A stretch of 64,000 nt of DNA from Bugulina stolonifera (GCA_935421135.1 OW285190.1:3906001-3970000), one strand, 5' to 3'; positions 13,115 through 28,328 are shown, numbered from the stretch's first letter. Numbers and translations are program-made. Notes: generated by a model not told the origin, from the sequence alone.

Positions 13115-14859
13115 ATGGATGAGTACCAATTAGCAGTCGGCTTGCTTTTTTTTACGTCAGCTTTTGTTGCTCTGAATAGAAGAAGAAATGCTCGGAGACG
13201 ACGAGTTAGAAGATGGTGGACTCACCCCATTAATCTAGTCCGGCCAGAGGAAGGAGCTTGGACTCTTTTGATGGAAAGATTTAGGGTTGAGTTTCCTGAC
13301 AAGCATGAAGCCTGTTTAAGAATGAATAAAGATAAGTTTGACTTAATATTAAATTATGTTCAGCCAAGGATTGAAAAAGTGGATACCCACTTGAGAAAAG
13401 CAATACCTAGTGATCAGAGGCTCTGTGTTACACTTTATTATTTAGCTACTGGAGACTCATTTAAGACTTTGTCTCTTTTCTTTCGAATGGGAGAGTCTAC
13501 TATCAGAGAAATAGTATATGAGACCTGTCAGGCAATCTGGGACTCAATGCATTCAGATTATTTAAAAACTCCTTCATCTGCTGAAGACTGGGAAAAAATT
13601 GCTACTGATTTCTCCCATCTTTGGAACTTTCCACATTGTGTCGGTGCGATTGACGGCAAACACTGCACTATTCAAGCCCCTCGCAATAGTGGCAGTGAAT
13701 ATTTTAATTATAAAAAAACATTTAGTATTGTTCTAATGGCTGTTTCAGATGCAAGGTATATGTTTACATACATAGACGTTGGAACACCAGGTAGATGGAG
13801 TGATGGTGGCACCTTCGATCAGTGCAGTTTAAACCAGGTTCTGTCAGATGGTAGACTTGGTCTCCCCCCAAATGCTTCTTTGCCAGGTAAAGAAAAATAA
13901 CTATCTTGTTAACAGTGCTGGTGCATCTTTATCTCAAATAGAAGTCACGGGTTTGCTTGATTGGAGAGGGGGTAGTGGTAATGTCTGTTAGTGTTATTTT
14001 TCTTTTGGTTCAAGAGTTGCAGCCCTCTGGCTTGGCTGCAAATCTCTATTATTATATACCATGCTAGTACCTTGTTTTAGGCAGCAATAAGATCGCTCCA
14101 TTCACTTTTGTGGCAGATGAAGCATTCCCATTGAAAAACTGCATCATGCGCCCATTCCCTGGTAGAGCGAATAGTTTGGAGAAGCGCATTTTCAACTTTC
14201 GACTATCTAGAGCCCGCCGCACAATTGAGGTGAGTTAGTTCAACTATCTATATTTATTGTTTATATGCGATTCTAGGCTTGCCATATAGATTATTTTATT
14301 TCTTGATGGCAAATTGGCTTTTGATACATCAAATTATTCTTTTATAACTTAGTAGTCTAAGAATTTCCAGCTTGACGAGAGCAATATCTAATTAACTTTT
14401 TTCAAAATTGAAATGAAATTCTGATTCCAAGTCGACAACTTTTCATTAATATATAATCCCTGATTTTATTTTCCGGACTTTCATGAGGCTGAATGTATAT
14501 TTTAGAATGCTTTTGGAATAATGGTTTCGAGGTGGAGATGTTTGAGGAGCCACTTACACATGTCACTAGATCATGCCACATCAATAATACTTGCCTGCTG
14601 TGTGCTTCACAACTTCCTCCGTGAGCAGAAATGCGAGAACTACTGCCCACCAGGCTATGCAGATGCCATGGACATGAATGGCGAAGTTGTACAAGGTGGA
14701 TGGAGAGACAACGGTATAGGAGCTGTGCTCGAACCTATAAATCCAACTGCACATCGTAATCCACCTGCTACTGCTACACAAGTGCGGGATACCTTTATGT
14801 CATATTTTAACCAAGAAGGTGCGTTGCAGTGGCAAGTCGCTCATATAAATAGAACATAG
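13115..14859 (+). CDS. PIF/Harbinger DDE transposase (HARBI1-like)
   Basis: Three exons (13115-13886, 14081-14229, 14506-14859; GT..AG, phases 1 and 0) give a 424-residue protein. Family features seen: GAIDGKHC with the first catalytic Asp (D180); DVGTPGRWSDGGTF, holding the second acidic site (D221 or D230); VADEAFPLKNCIMRPFPG; and FRLSRARRTIENAFG with the catalytic Glu at E307. This is the DDE_Tnp_4 pattern of HARBI1 and related transposases. The N-terminus has a short hydrophobic stretch then a very basic run (RRRNARRRRVRR), a likely nuclear localisation or DNA-contact region. Known role: with the partner Myb-like protein it binds the element ends and catalyses cut-and-paste transposition at TWA sites. 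All catalytic residues and the full frame are present. The short 3' introns were placed by splice signals and frame only. Confidence 0.9.
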
Positions 14860-15287
14860 AACACACTGTGATTTCATAAATATTATTTGTCAGTAATACT
14901 AAGTAAGCTACCATGCAATATACCCTTATGATGTAATTTTATTTTTAATTTCTTCCACATGTGCATGTTTTAAAACAATCCCTACTTCTAGTAGTATGTA
15001 TGCTTATGTTTAGTAATAATTAATTAAATTCATGCGTGCTTCTGAATGTTATATAATTATGCTTCTTTGCTGCATGACTTATAAATATTATAATATTCTT
15101 TACATGCATGTATATTGAATATAAATAAAATCAAGATGCATGTCTCATAAAATATGCTAAAGTGAAGTGAGACTTATTTGTCATGTGCTGAAATTAGCAA
15201 AGCAAAGCACGAATAATGTTTAAAAATATATGAATGTTTAATAACGAGGCGTCATATACTTGGCTAGATAAACAAAGCAGTGTCATA

Positions 15288-17005
15288 TCAAATATTACCA
15301 CTTTTCGTCAAATCCTGAGTTTCTTCAGACTGTATATGCTGAGGAAAACTGGCATTGAAAATCAGATCACGGATCTGCCGTTTTAGTAACTCGACAGTAT
15401 ACCTGTCATTTAGCTCATCCAATGCTTCAGCTACTTCCTCACCAAATCTAGCATTTTTTGGGGTGGTGGTCCGAGAACGTTGGTTACCAATGAAGGAATC
15501 CCAACGATCGATCAGTTGCTCCTCAAACAAGCTGCTGTCACCTGACAACTTACGCTTGGCAGCCCGATTAGAGGTCCTACTTGAGGGGCGACTGTTTACA
15601 GGTGTTATTGTTGAAGAACAGGAAGGAAGCTCAGTAGATGGGGCGTTGGAGGAATGGTCATTATTAGCCGGGTCATCTATATCATCATTATCAGATGCCT
15701 CCTCCATCTGCTCTTCTTCATCTATGATTGCTGGGAGTGTCTCAGTGCTAGGCAAGCTAGATGCTGATCTTATGCTAGAGACATTACTGAAAGCAATTTG
15801 GAGAGAGTTATTACAAAACATGTATATATTATGCACAGAAAAAACATACTAATGCAGTTACTAATAGTGATGATCATCACTACTCATACTCACCAATATA
15901 GTCTGACTCGAAACCAAAGTATTGTAACAATGCTTACATTATTTGACTTCACGCGTAAAATTTATGCATTATAGGACCACAATAAACAACTAGACCTAGT
16001 ATAAATTGCTGACTATCGGAACCTCCAGAAATTCTGGTTGATGTCACACACAGCATCAAATACTGCTGACCTTGCAGCTGTGTTATATACCGATAGTCAC
16101 GCTGCAGAGGGTCATTAAGTGACAAGAGGTACATACAGTCATGAAAGAAATAGTCTTCCATGCTAACAACAGCCTTAAAGGCCTGCCTATAAAATAACAT
16201 CTCAGCTTGATGCTCACCCACTCCTCGATCTATATGGCAAAAGCCATTCCATTAATGGCATCCAACACCAAGCTTTCTTTGTTGATGCTCCAGCACCTGA
16301 CCTCGTCTCTTTCTCTATTTCTCTCTGCTTCCGCACAAGAGTGTCGTTCAAGTTCTTCCATGCTAACTTCAGATCTTGATCTGCAAATGTAAGTATCAAC
16401 ATAGAAAAAGATATGGACGTGCAAAACATCAGTTTTCATCTTACTAATTCAAGCTTAATTGAAATAACATCGACTTGAATTGAAAGAAAATCATCAAATT
16501 ATTATAATAATAATAATAATTTAATAATAGTTTAATATTAAAATTATATTATATTTTGAAATAATTTTGTATGATATCACCAATCAACCTAATCATTTTA
16601 ATTAAATCCACTAATGTACTATTACTATAATTATTTCAAGTTGAAGTTGGTTACTAAGTAAGTTAGTAATGATAACAATTAATTTAGTTAGTAGGCAACT
16701 CACTCGTTCTAAATTAATTAGATCAATAGTTGTAGGCAAAAACCTTATAAATCGTTTTCAATAATCATCCTAGTTTTGATGACATCTAAATTAAAAAAAA
16801 CTTTGGTATTTATATTAAATCATATTATAAACTCACACTCAATATTCATAACCTGTGCGATTTCTCTCCAGTTGTTGTCCTTAATATCGGATCTGTGGTA
16901 ATCCTTATGCTTCATGTTGAACAGGCATTCTCTCATTCTAACGTGGTCTATAAGATTTTCTATTTCATCTTTATCTAGCGTATACTTTTCTGTTTGTCTA
17001 GGCAT
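15288..17005 (-). CDS. Harbinger accessory DNA-binding protein (MADF/Myb-like)
   Basis: Three minus-strand exons (16837-17005, 16218-16380, 15288-15786; phases 1 and 2) give about 276 residues. The N-terminal 100 residues form a MADF/Myb-SANT-like domain: IENLIDHVRMRECLFN, then NNWREIAQVMNIE, then LKLAWKNLNDTLVRKQREIEK, the three-helix Trp-spaced pattern. The middle (about 130-200) is acidic and Ser/Pro-rich, low complexity. The C-terminal helix around ELNDRYTVELLKRQIRDLIF could be an oligomerisation or BESS-like segment. In Harbinger elements this second protein binds the ends and carries the transposase to the nucleus. It is convergent with the transposase, with about 430 bp between stop codons. 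The domain call rests on pattern, not a profile search. Confidence 0.8.
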
Positions 17006-17307
17006 ATTGATATTGATTTGTTTAAAAAAGATGAAAGTGAAGGTAAATATATTATTATGAATTAAACTTTTTCGGAAACAAACATGCAAAATGGAATCGG
17101 CAGAACAGATACAAGTATAGAGTGGAATCGGTAAAAGTTTACTAGCCAATCAAAATCAAGCGTTATCGAGAGCGAAGCGAAAAATATTAAACATGCTTGA
17201 TATTGGGCGAACGTGGCGTTTTTGCTTGATTTTATGACGTCCTGTCGCTCCGCCGTCAAATCGCTCCGAATAACGGCGCGAAATTCGCTAGTCTGTTTCA
17301 ACCTTTA

Positions 17308-18269
17308 TATTATTTAATGAATATTAGTAGTATAATAAATTACTATATTTATATCCTACCTCACATATTGAATATTCATGTATTGATTCTGATATTGTTG
17401 CTAGTTCTGATTTTTATTAAATTAGTTATATAATAATGTATTCATTTTGTTATACTGTCAAGAAGTAGTAATGTAATTGTTATTGTATAAATTTTAACTA
17501 AAATAACTTAAAATTAAAATAAAAATGTTGTAAAATAATTAGTTGATAAATAATAAGATCTTCAATAAAGATATGAAATAGGACTACTTATCATTATAAT
17601 AGTATTATAATGATTAATATAAGCCTAAGCATTTAGTTTTTTATCAGAAATATAGATAGTAGCCTAATAAATTAAATTTTAAATTAAATGATGCAATTCT
17701 AAACTTTACCTAAGGCTAAAGAATTATATCCCTGTCAAAATGGGTCTAAATTTCCAATCTTCGGCTAAACACGATAGTCTTTTAACCTATTATTGAGATT
17801 ATTTGCCCTCAAGCACTTGACATTTTTTTCGAGACTAAACTGGATAGTAGTTTACCATGCTGGCCAGATGATAATTAAAATATGTCTTTTGATGCACATT
17901 GATATAAACCTAAACAGATGCTGATAGGGCCTACTGACAATCTATTTACTTGAGTCTTGAAGACGAGTTGGATATGATTTTTGAACATGAATCCCGTGGA
18001 AATAAATTTTGATTGTGGAAAGCATTTTAAATATTTAGGATTAGTTATGCCAAGGAGTTGGTTATGCTAAGCAAAACTTAGCTGGGGAAGGCACATAATA
18101 TCAAGTGGGCCTATTAATAGCTATTAGAGCTGATATAGTGCTGCTCAGTGTACTAAACTAATGGCTTACCTTTCTGTCAGATGTTATGCTATTATTACTT
18201 TGGTGTTTGTAGACGAACACCGATGCCACAGGCTATAGGCCCTATAACAGTCTATGCAAAACTCTATGC
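17308..18269. other. intergenic, AT-rich
   Basis: AT-rich flank of the Harbinger element (to about 17700), then ordinary sequence leading to the PARL 5' region. I see no coding exon here. The PARL promoter should lie in the right-hand part, but no distinct element stands out. Confidence 0.5.
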
Positions 18270-18372
18270 CACAGCCTATGTAGCACAGATACCACAGGCT
18301 ATGTAACACAGATACCACAGGCTATGTAACACAGATACCACAGATTATGTAACACAGAGACCACAGACTATG
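18270..18372 (+). repeat. 23-bp start-stop repeat ladder running into PARL start
   Basis: Five tandem 23-bp units based on 'cacagataccacaggctatg'. ATG triplets occur at 18278, 18301, 18324, 18347 and 18370, exactly 23 bp apart. The first is followed directly by TAG and the next three by TAA, so each is a minimal start-stop reading frame. In the fifth unit the codon after ATG is TAT, and this ATG is the apparent PARL start. If transcribed in the 5' UTR, the array would act as serial minimal uORFs; that role is inferred. Confidence 0.85.
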
Positions 18373-19236
18373 TATGCTCTAAATGTACCCCGCATGGTGA
18401 CGGGCTTACGTAAACACTCTTCTCTTCACAAAGTACAGCTATTTGTATCTAGACCAAGACGGACGTTAGAAAGATCTAGAAATCTGCAAACACCCAGTGA
18501 TGGTAGCCTAGGTCAAAGGTTAAAACTCTTAATAGCGCCTGCTATATTTACCGGGGCTGTTGGTGTTAGTACTTACTGCCTTACAGTAGACTATCAACAA
18601 AACAGACGCAACTACAGGCGAGATCGCTTACACAAAACTTTTCCTGGTCAAAATCTACTAACTGGAATTGTAGCCACCAATGTTGCAGTTTTTCTACTCT
18701 GGAGATTTGCCAGATCTGGTAGAAGTCCAGCACTTAGTCAGTTTCTCAACAAGTATATGGTATCAGATGTGTATGGTAAACGTCGCGTAATCTCTATGGT
18801 GGGGTCTACCTACAGTCATATGCACCCGTTCCATATTCTATGTAACATGTATGTATTAATCTCCTTTATCAACATTACCTCGGATCCATACTCATTCTTC
18901 CATATATATACAACGGGTGGGTTAGTAGCCTGCCTAATGTCTTACACACGGGCGGTGCTTCAACCTCATCTAGGAATTAGGTCTATAGGAGCATCTGGTG
19001 CAATACTATCCCTCCTAGGCTGTACATTTGCACAGTTCCCTTCAGCAGAATTTGCAATAGTGTTTGTTGATCAACTCATACCCCACAGCTTCACAGGGCA
19101 GACAGTCTTCCGCAGCGTAATAGCCTTCGATATTTGTGGACTATTATTTGGCTGGAGGAAACTTGATCATGCTGCACACTTGGGTGGAATATTGTATGGT
19201 TATATGATTGGCATGATTAACAGGAATAATAAGTAG
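18370..19236 (+). CDS. PARL: mitochondrial rhomboid protease PARL
   Basis: An uninterrupted 288-residue reading frame matching presenilin-associated rhomboid-like protease. Rhomboid features: FHILCNMYVL (H/N motif in TM2), GASGAILSLLG with nucleophile Ser209, and DHAAHLGG with catalytic His270. TM segments recur through residues 50-285. The N-terminus is basic and acid-poor (residues 1-42), fitting a mitochondrial targeting sequence. Known role: inner-membrane serine protease that cleaves PINK1, PGAM5 and similar substrates. Human PARL is 379 residues; this one is shorter, mainly at the N-terminus and C-terminal tail. It has no introns, unlike the other cellular genes in this window and vertebrate PARL. 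A polyadenylation signal AATAAA lies at 19395-19400. The start codon sits in the last unit of a 23-bp repeat; an internal start at Met9 is possible. It could be the native gene or a retrocopy. Confidence 0.92.
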   Translation: MYALNVPRMVTGLRKHSSLHKVQLFVSRPRRTLERSRNLQTPSDGSLGQRLKLLIAPAIFTGAVGVSTYCLTVDYQQNRRNYRRDRLHKTFPGQNLLTGIVATNVAVFLLWRFARSGRSPALSQFLNKYMVSDVYGKRRVISMVGSTYSHMHPFHILCNMYVLISFINITSDPYSFFHIYTTGGLVACLMSYTRAVLQPHLGIRSIGASGAILSLLGCTFAQFPSAEFAIVFVDQLIPHSFTGQTVFRSVIAFDICGLLFGWRKLDHAAHLGGILYGYMIGMINRNNK

Positions 19237-20283
19237 GCATTTGTTGAAATGTTGACACTTCATTAATTTTTATTTTGTTGAAGTCTTTTTTCTCAAGTTT
19301 GTCAAACTGTTAGCAATATAAACCATTGATCAGAGTACGAGTATTATTGTTTTAATACCATAACAATTTAACTTTTTTGTTGAAGCTTGATAAAAATAAA
19401 ACATAATGTTGCTTTATAGAATCTAAGATGTTATTTGATAGGAACCAAATAGAAATAGTTACAGAAATGTTATGAATGAGATCATAATAGCAAGGTATAT
19501 GGGCAGCTTGAGAGTTGTGCTCTCTATTTTCAAGAGAAGACAACTACTTATATTGTTCAACTTGCTATGCGCGATGTAGTCGTTTATCCGAACTCGCGTT
19601 ATGTGGAGTTCATTTACTATCACCAGTTGTTACCGTAAACACAATCACGTGTTAGTTCAATATACTTTGTAGAGACAATAATCCAGCATTCTGGTCCAAT
19701 AAATGCGCCGCACAGTGGTTTGCTATTTGCGGGTTGGTTGCTGGGTGTTTTGAAGAGTCAGTTATTGTCTGTATATATCCAATCTGTAACAGTGTTGGTT
19801 TTGAATGAAAAAAAGTAATAGTTTCAAGTGGGTCATTTCAATCATCAATGATTCAGAACACCGTTGTTCGTTGTGCTACTGCTTCCATCTCTCTACCATT
19901 GTGGTGGTCTACAACAGTGAAACACAGTTTAAATTCTTTTCAGCTTAAATACAGCTCCAGAGTTAGAGTAAAGCATTCACGTTTCTACTTCACTTTCTGG
20001 TAAGAAAAGTTCAACGAACAACTGAACTTTTCTTCAGTCTCAGTCTGAGTCTTAAAATTAAGGATAGAATATGTGAACTAGAGCAATTAATGCAATTGCA
20101 AAGCAAATTTTAATATTAATTTGGAGTTGTGAATGGGTTCGATTTTGGGTATTTGGCCAATCACAGTCATCTAGACGTCCAGTTGACGTTGTGTAGGCCT
20201 ATAAAATAAATATAATAATGATTATGAACTCATTATGTAATAATTAAAATTATAGTAATGATTATCATTTCATGAGATAATCA
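19237..20283. other. intergenic between PARL and LINE
   Basis: Contains the PARL 3' UTR with AATAAA at 19395-19400. A short foldback motif family member lies around 19520-19545 ('ctctattttcaagagaagacaac'). I see no coding exon. The right end is AT-rich up to the LINE junction near 20284. Confidence 0.45.
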
Positions 20284-21663
20284 ATGTATACAACTTTTGT
20301 AAATCTACCAACTCAGTGGAAACTGGCATATGTCACCCCAGTGCACAAAGGAGGAGATAGGGAGACAACCAACAACTACCGTCCCATATCCCTTACCAGT
20401 ATTCCATGTAAAATGATGGAACACATTGTACTCCATTATATGAATCAAAAACTGAATGACTTTCTCCACAACAGACAGCATGGGTTCAGGAGAGGTATGT
20501 CCTGCGAAACCCAACTCTGCGCCACTTTCCATGAATTGGCGAAGGCCGCAGAAGCAACTAAAACAACTCACGCTGTGGTACTAGATTTCAAGAAAGCCTT
20601 TGACAAGGTACCACATGCTCTACTGATGCGCAAGCTGAAGCTTGTACCTGACATGCACCCACAGTTGGTGAACTGGATTCAGGACTTTCTCATACACAGA
20701 AGACAGAGAGTAGTGGTCAAAGGAGAGTCTTCCTCAGAGCTGGAGGTAACCTTAGGGGTTCCACAGGGCTCAGTTCTGGGCCCCACACTCTTCCTGATCT
20801 ACATTAAAGACCTGCCACTGGAGGTAAACTGCAGTGTAAGCCTTTACGCTGATGATACACTGCTATATCAGACAGTTGACACAGATGACGATGCTATACA
20901 TTTCCAGAACAATATTGATGCCATACACAAATGGTCTGTTGATTGGAAAATGCCATTCAATGACAAGAAATGTAAAGTCATAGCCTTCGGGAACCAAAAT
21001 AGTAGACCAACATACAAGCTAGGTGAAACTGTGATGGAATGGGTTGACAAAACGACATACCTCGGTGTGGTCATGCAGTCAAACCTTAAATTTGACCAAC
21101 ATATGACGCTCAAGAAAGAAAAGGCCTCCAGAACTCTGGGAGCTATCAAGCACATTCTGCATGGAGCCCCTAAAGAAGGTCGGTTACTAGCTTACACTAG
21201 CCTGTGTCGCCCAATATTGGAATATGCGGACACCGTGTGGGACCCGACCTTAGCCAAAGACATTGAGTCACTCGAAATGATACAGCACAGGGCTGTTAGG
21301 TTTATTGCCAGATTGAGGGGGCGAGAGAGTGTCACTGAGGCATGCTCCGAACTTGGTCTACAGCCCCTCAAACAAAGGCGTGGGAACCACAGGCTAGCTC
21401 TCCTTATGAAAATCCTGCAGGAAGAAGAACGCCACTCAGCGCTTTCGTTGGCATATGATGAGATTACCAGAGACCGCAAAAGTATGACGATGACCACCAG
21501 ATCGGCTGCCCGTGGCGAGTTGACATCGGTCTCCGCGACCTCACAGATATACCATGGTAGTTTCCTACCGAGAACCATAAGAGACACCAGAGTGAACACA
21601 ACCGTGACAAGCAGAACGCAGCATTTACCTGTAACAGAGGGCTGTAGTCCAACCCCCCTGTAA
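20284..21663 (+). CDS. 5'-truncated non-LTR retrotransposon reverse transcriptase
   Basis: A continuous 459-residue frame encoding most of a LINE reverse transcriptase: NYRPISLTS, HGFRRGMSCETQL, VVLDFKKAFDKVPH, LGVPQGSVLGPTLFLIYI and the catalytic YADD box (Y188-D191), followed by the thumb and the CR1/Jockey-type C-terminal region (TTYLGVVMQSNLKFDQH). No endonuclease domain precedes it: coding similarity begins at about the first codon, and upstream is AT-rich unrelated DNA. That is the usual 5' truncation made by target-primed reverse transcription. No frameshift or stop interrupts it, so the insertion looks fairly young. The family looks like CR1/L2/Jockey group; the exact clade needs a tree. 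The ATG is incidental, and the copy is not expected to be autonomous. Confidence 0.9.
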   Translation: MYTTFVNLPTQWKLAYVTPVHKGGDRETTNNYRPISLTSIPCKMMEHIVLHYMNQKLNDFLHNRQHGFRRGMSCETQLCATFHELAKAAEATKTTHAVVLDFKKAFDKVPHALLMRKLKLVPDMHPQLVNWIQDFLIHRRQRVVVKGESSSELEVTLGVPQGSVLGPTLFLIYIKDLPLEVNCSVSLYADDTLLYQTVDTDDDAIHFQNNIDAIHKWSVDWKMPFNDKKCKVIAFGNQNSRPTYKLGETVMEWVDKTTYLGVVMQSNLKFDQHMTLKKEKASRTLGAIKHILHGAPKEGRLLAYTSLCRPILEYADTVWDPTLAKDIESLEMIQHRAVRFIARLRGRESVTEACSELGLQPLKQRRGNHRLALLMKILQEEERHSALSLAYDEITRDRKSMTMTTRSAARGELTSVSATSQIYHGSFLPRTIRDTRVNTTVTSRTQHLPVTEGCSPTPL

Positions 21664-26189
<4,526 letters not shown>

Positions 26190-27713
26190 ACCTTGGGCTA
26201 TACTCTGCTCTATCTATACCAGTACCTACAGTATACAATTCTATATTCTACACACATTTATAATGCTGTGTACAATTGTCCCAGTATTGATTTTTTATTC
26301 CTTCACAATGACTGTGGAATATTTTAATACTATTGTACCATGAGAGAATCGTAAATCTGTATTTACACCAGACTCAGAAATTATTTTATTTGATTTTGAC
26401 TCCTGTTATGTAAACCACCTCTGCTACTATCTAATGCCAGTATTTCCCATTGTCTTTCATTAAAGTGGTTCATTGGCAAGTGATGGAACCTTATACGGAT
26501 AATAACAGTTGTTACTAAATGTGAGGTTTTACATTATTGTCACATTTATGAATGAAATAATGTCAACTCACTGTAATTTATAATTAATTTCCAAAATACA
26601 CGTATAATAATGCCATATCAAAGATGTGTTTATATGACAACTTCTCTATTTCAATACAATAATGCAACTACTAATAGTACACTTCTAGATGTGCAGCATT
26701 TTTAAAATTATATTATATTAATCAAAGTGGGTTCTGGGAAGGCTGATTCTGCACTGTACCCATAGAGATACTGTACCCATGGGCACTAATAAGCTATTGA
26801 TCATAATTAGAAGTTGTCCTCTCCCAACTCTTCTTGATAAATTGGGAGAGGATAACTTCTAATTATGATCAATAGCTTATTAGTGCCCATGACTGGACCT
26901 CCTCCTGGCCTAGGCCTACCACAATTTCCAAATTCATGCTTGCCAAGTCTCCCTATTTACTGGTGATATCTCTGAGTTTGAAGCACTTGTCTACACCAGT
27001 TCCCATTTCCTCCACATTTTCACTTTATCCTTTCATAAATATTGTATTGTCTAGATTTGAGCATATTGGACTTCAGCTTGATATAAAGTTAAATAACTCT
27101 ATTCTCTTTTAAACCCAATATTTTGACTTCAAATGTAAATATATTTGTGTTAGGAAAACTTTAAATCTCTGCTCGGTTATGCAGTATCCTAACTTAGCCA
27201 GCATGTTCTTATTTCCTGTCAATGCAATCAGTTAAGGTTTTGAATAATAGAAGTAAGTAGTAGTTGAGTTGTTATACTAGAAATAGAAATACATCTCCAG
27301 ATATCCATGGAAAACATACATGTAGGTAGTGCATAGTACCAAACTTTGCTTAGAGTTGTCTGCCCTTGTGAATACGGAGAGCAAACAACTCCATGTATAA
27401 GGAATATCAGGAGAAGCACAATGTTATTTATAATATATGTACCTTCCCTCTAGTCTTGGAATATAGACTGCATCTTTACACCCACTGTTATACATGTAGC
27501 TTGAGTTGACATACATGTAGCTTTTGCTAGCATTTTTGTAATGAAGGGAAAAGCAATGTTTCTCAGACTATATTTTATAATAAATATCCAGCCTCTCTAG
27601 CACCTGAGTATAACATTGTACACACCATATTATACATGTACATGTATAATATAACAAAACAAGAGAAACAAGTTGGATAGTAAATGTACACTTATGACAA
27701 CAGACAGTTTTGG
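26190..27713. other. intergenic, IDI 3' side
   Basis: Holds the IDI 3' UTR (an ATTAAA near 26459 is a possible polyadenylation signal), a long palindromic MITE (26778-26891), and sequence that may be the 3' UTR of the leftward small peptide gene. No further coding exon is recognised. Confidence 0.45.
26778..26891. mobile_element. palindromic foldback MITE, well-preserved copy
   Basis: Two arms of about 50 bp (26778-26827 and 26842-26891) are inverted complements with about one mismatch, separated by a 14-bp loop. They run from CATGGGCACTAATAAGC to 'agttgtcctctccca'. A diverged copy lies at 969-1108, and the inner motif AGTTGTC(C/T)TCTC recurs at many other sites. As RNA it would form a long hairpin. 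Confidence 0.85.
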
Positions 27714-28058
27714 CTATTTCCCAAAACCATGTAAGACATCATCATCGTAAAATCTTTTAAGATGAGGCGCTGACCTAGCCCACTTTCCTTCCTTACTCAT
27801 CTTAGCCTTAGTTCCTAGAAATATTTCCAGTAGTATCTTGTTCAGTAGGTGATCGTTTTCCTTATCCCTCTGTAGTGACAATGCATGGGTATTAGGAGGC
27901 AGGGAATGTATAGGAGGCAGGCTAGTTGATGATGCAGTTGTTGTCGTGTATGAAGTGTGACTCTTGGGTATATGAAAAGGAAATGCTGCACACGTGCCTC
28001 TGTTTATCACTATGTTTAGAGAGACTAGAAGAAGAATCTGTACTGCCAGCATTACCAT
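27714..28058 (-). CDS. candidate secreted peptide precursor (hypothetical)
   Basis: A single-exon 114-residue frame with no family I recognise. Its layout resembles a neuropeptide or peptide-hormone precursor. Residues 4-19 (LAVQILLLVSLNIVIN) are hydrophobic and followed by GTCAA, a plausible signal-peptidase site. A Ser/Thr/Pro-rich spacer (34-55) and a Lys-rich amphipathic stretch (65-92) follow. A dibasic KR lies at 101-102, and the last 12 residues are FYDDDVLHGFGK, ending in Gly-Lys just before the stop. KR cleavage and Gly-directed amidation would release FYDDDVLHGF-amide. The start has a favourable context (ATC before ATG, G after) and an in-frame TAG lies 21 nt upstream, so the frame is complete. 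An open frame this long can occur by chance here, so transcript evidence is decisive. It could also be a non-processed secreted protein. Confidence 0.4.
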   Translation of the reverse strand: MVMLAVQILLLVSLNIVINRGTCAAFPFHIPKSHTSYTTTTASSTSLPPIHSLPPNTHALSLQRDKENDHLLNKILLEIFLGTKAKMSKEGKWARSAPHLKRFYDDDVLHGFGK

Positions 28059-28245
28059 GATGAGACAACTCCAGCTCTAGCTCCAACTATTAAACGGTGT
28101 GACTGGCTTCACCAAGTATATACTTTCTAAAAATGAAAGAAAAGGTAACATAAAGTTTTTATAACAATCAAACCACATAATGGGAATTTGCACTCTCCCT
28201 TTTCCTTCCCTCTAGTTGAAGGAGAATTATAAGAGAGGAGTTGTT

Positions 28246-28328
28246 GCTCGTCGATAGTATATGATAATATCGCATACTATCGATGAGCTACCAGTAATAT
28301 ATTATCATGTGTATTATATTACTGGTAG
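28246..28328. repeat. two adjacent hairpins upstream of the peptide gene
   Basis: Hairpin 1 pairs 28246-28260 with 28274-28288 (15 bp, one mismatch). Hairpin 2 pairs 28288-28301 with 28315-28328 (14 bp, perfect). They share the boundary base. They lie about 190-270 bp upstream of the start of the leftward peptide-precursor frame. They may be remnants of foldback elements or regulatory structures; the sequence alone does not decide. Confidence 0.8.

Larger units (their letters stand above)
12827..17304. mobile_element. complete PIF/Harbinger DNA transposon
   Basis: A 4478-bp element bounded by inverted repeats: left AGGTGAAAACAGACTAGCGA, right (inverted) AGGTTGAAACAGACTAGCGA, differing at two of the first 22 positions. 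Both sides are flanked by the trinucleotide TTA (12824-12826 and 17305-17307), the TWA target duplication typical of PIF/Harbinger. It encodes a DDE transposase on plus and a MADF/Myb-like DNA-binding protein on minus, convergently arranged, which is the usual two-gene architecture. Both genes read without internal stops once spliced, so it may be recently active. A 148-bp MITE with the same right end lies at 54782-54929. Confidence 0.93.
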
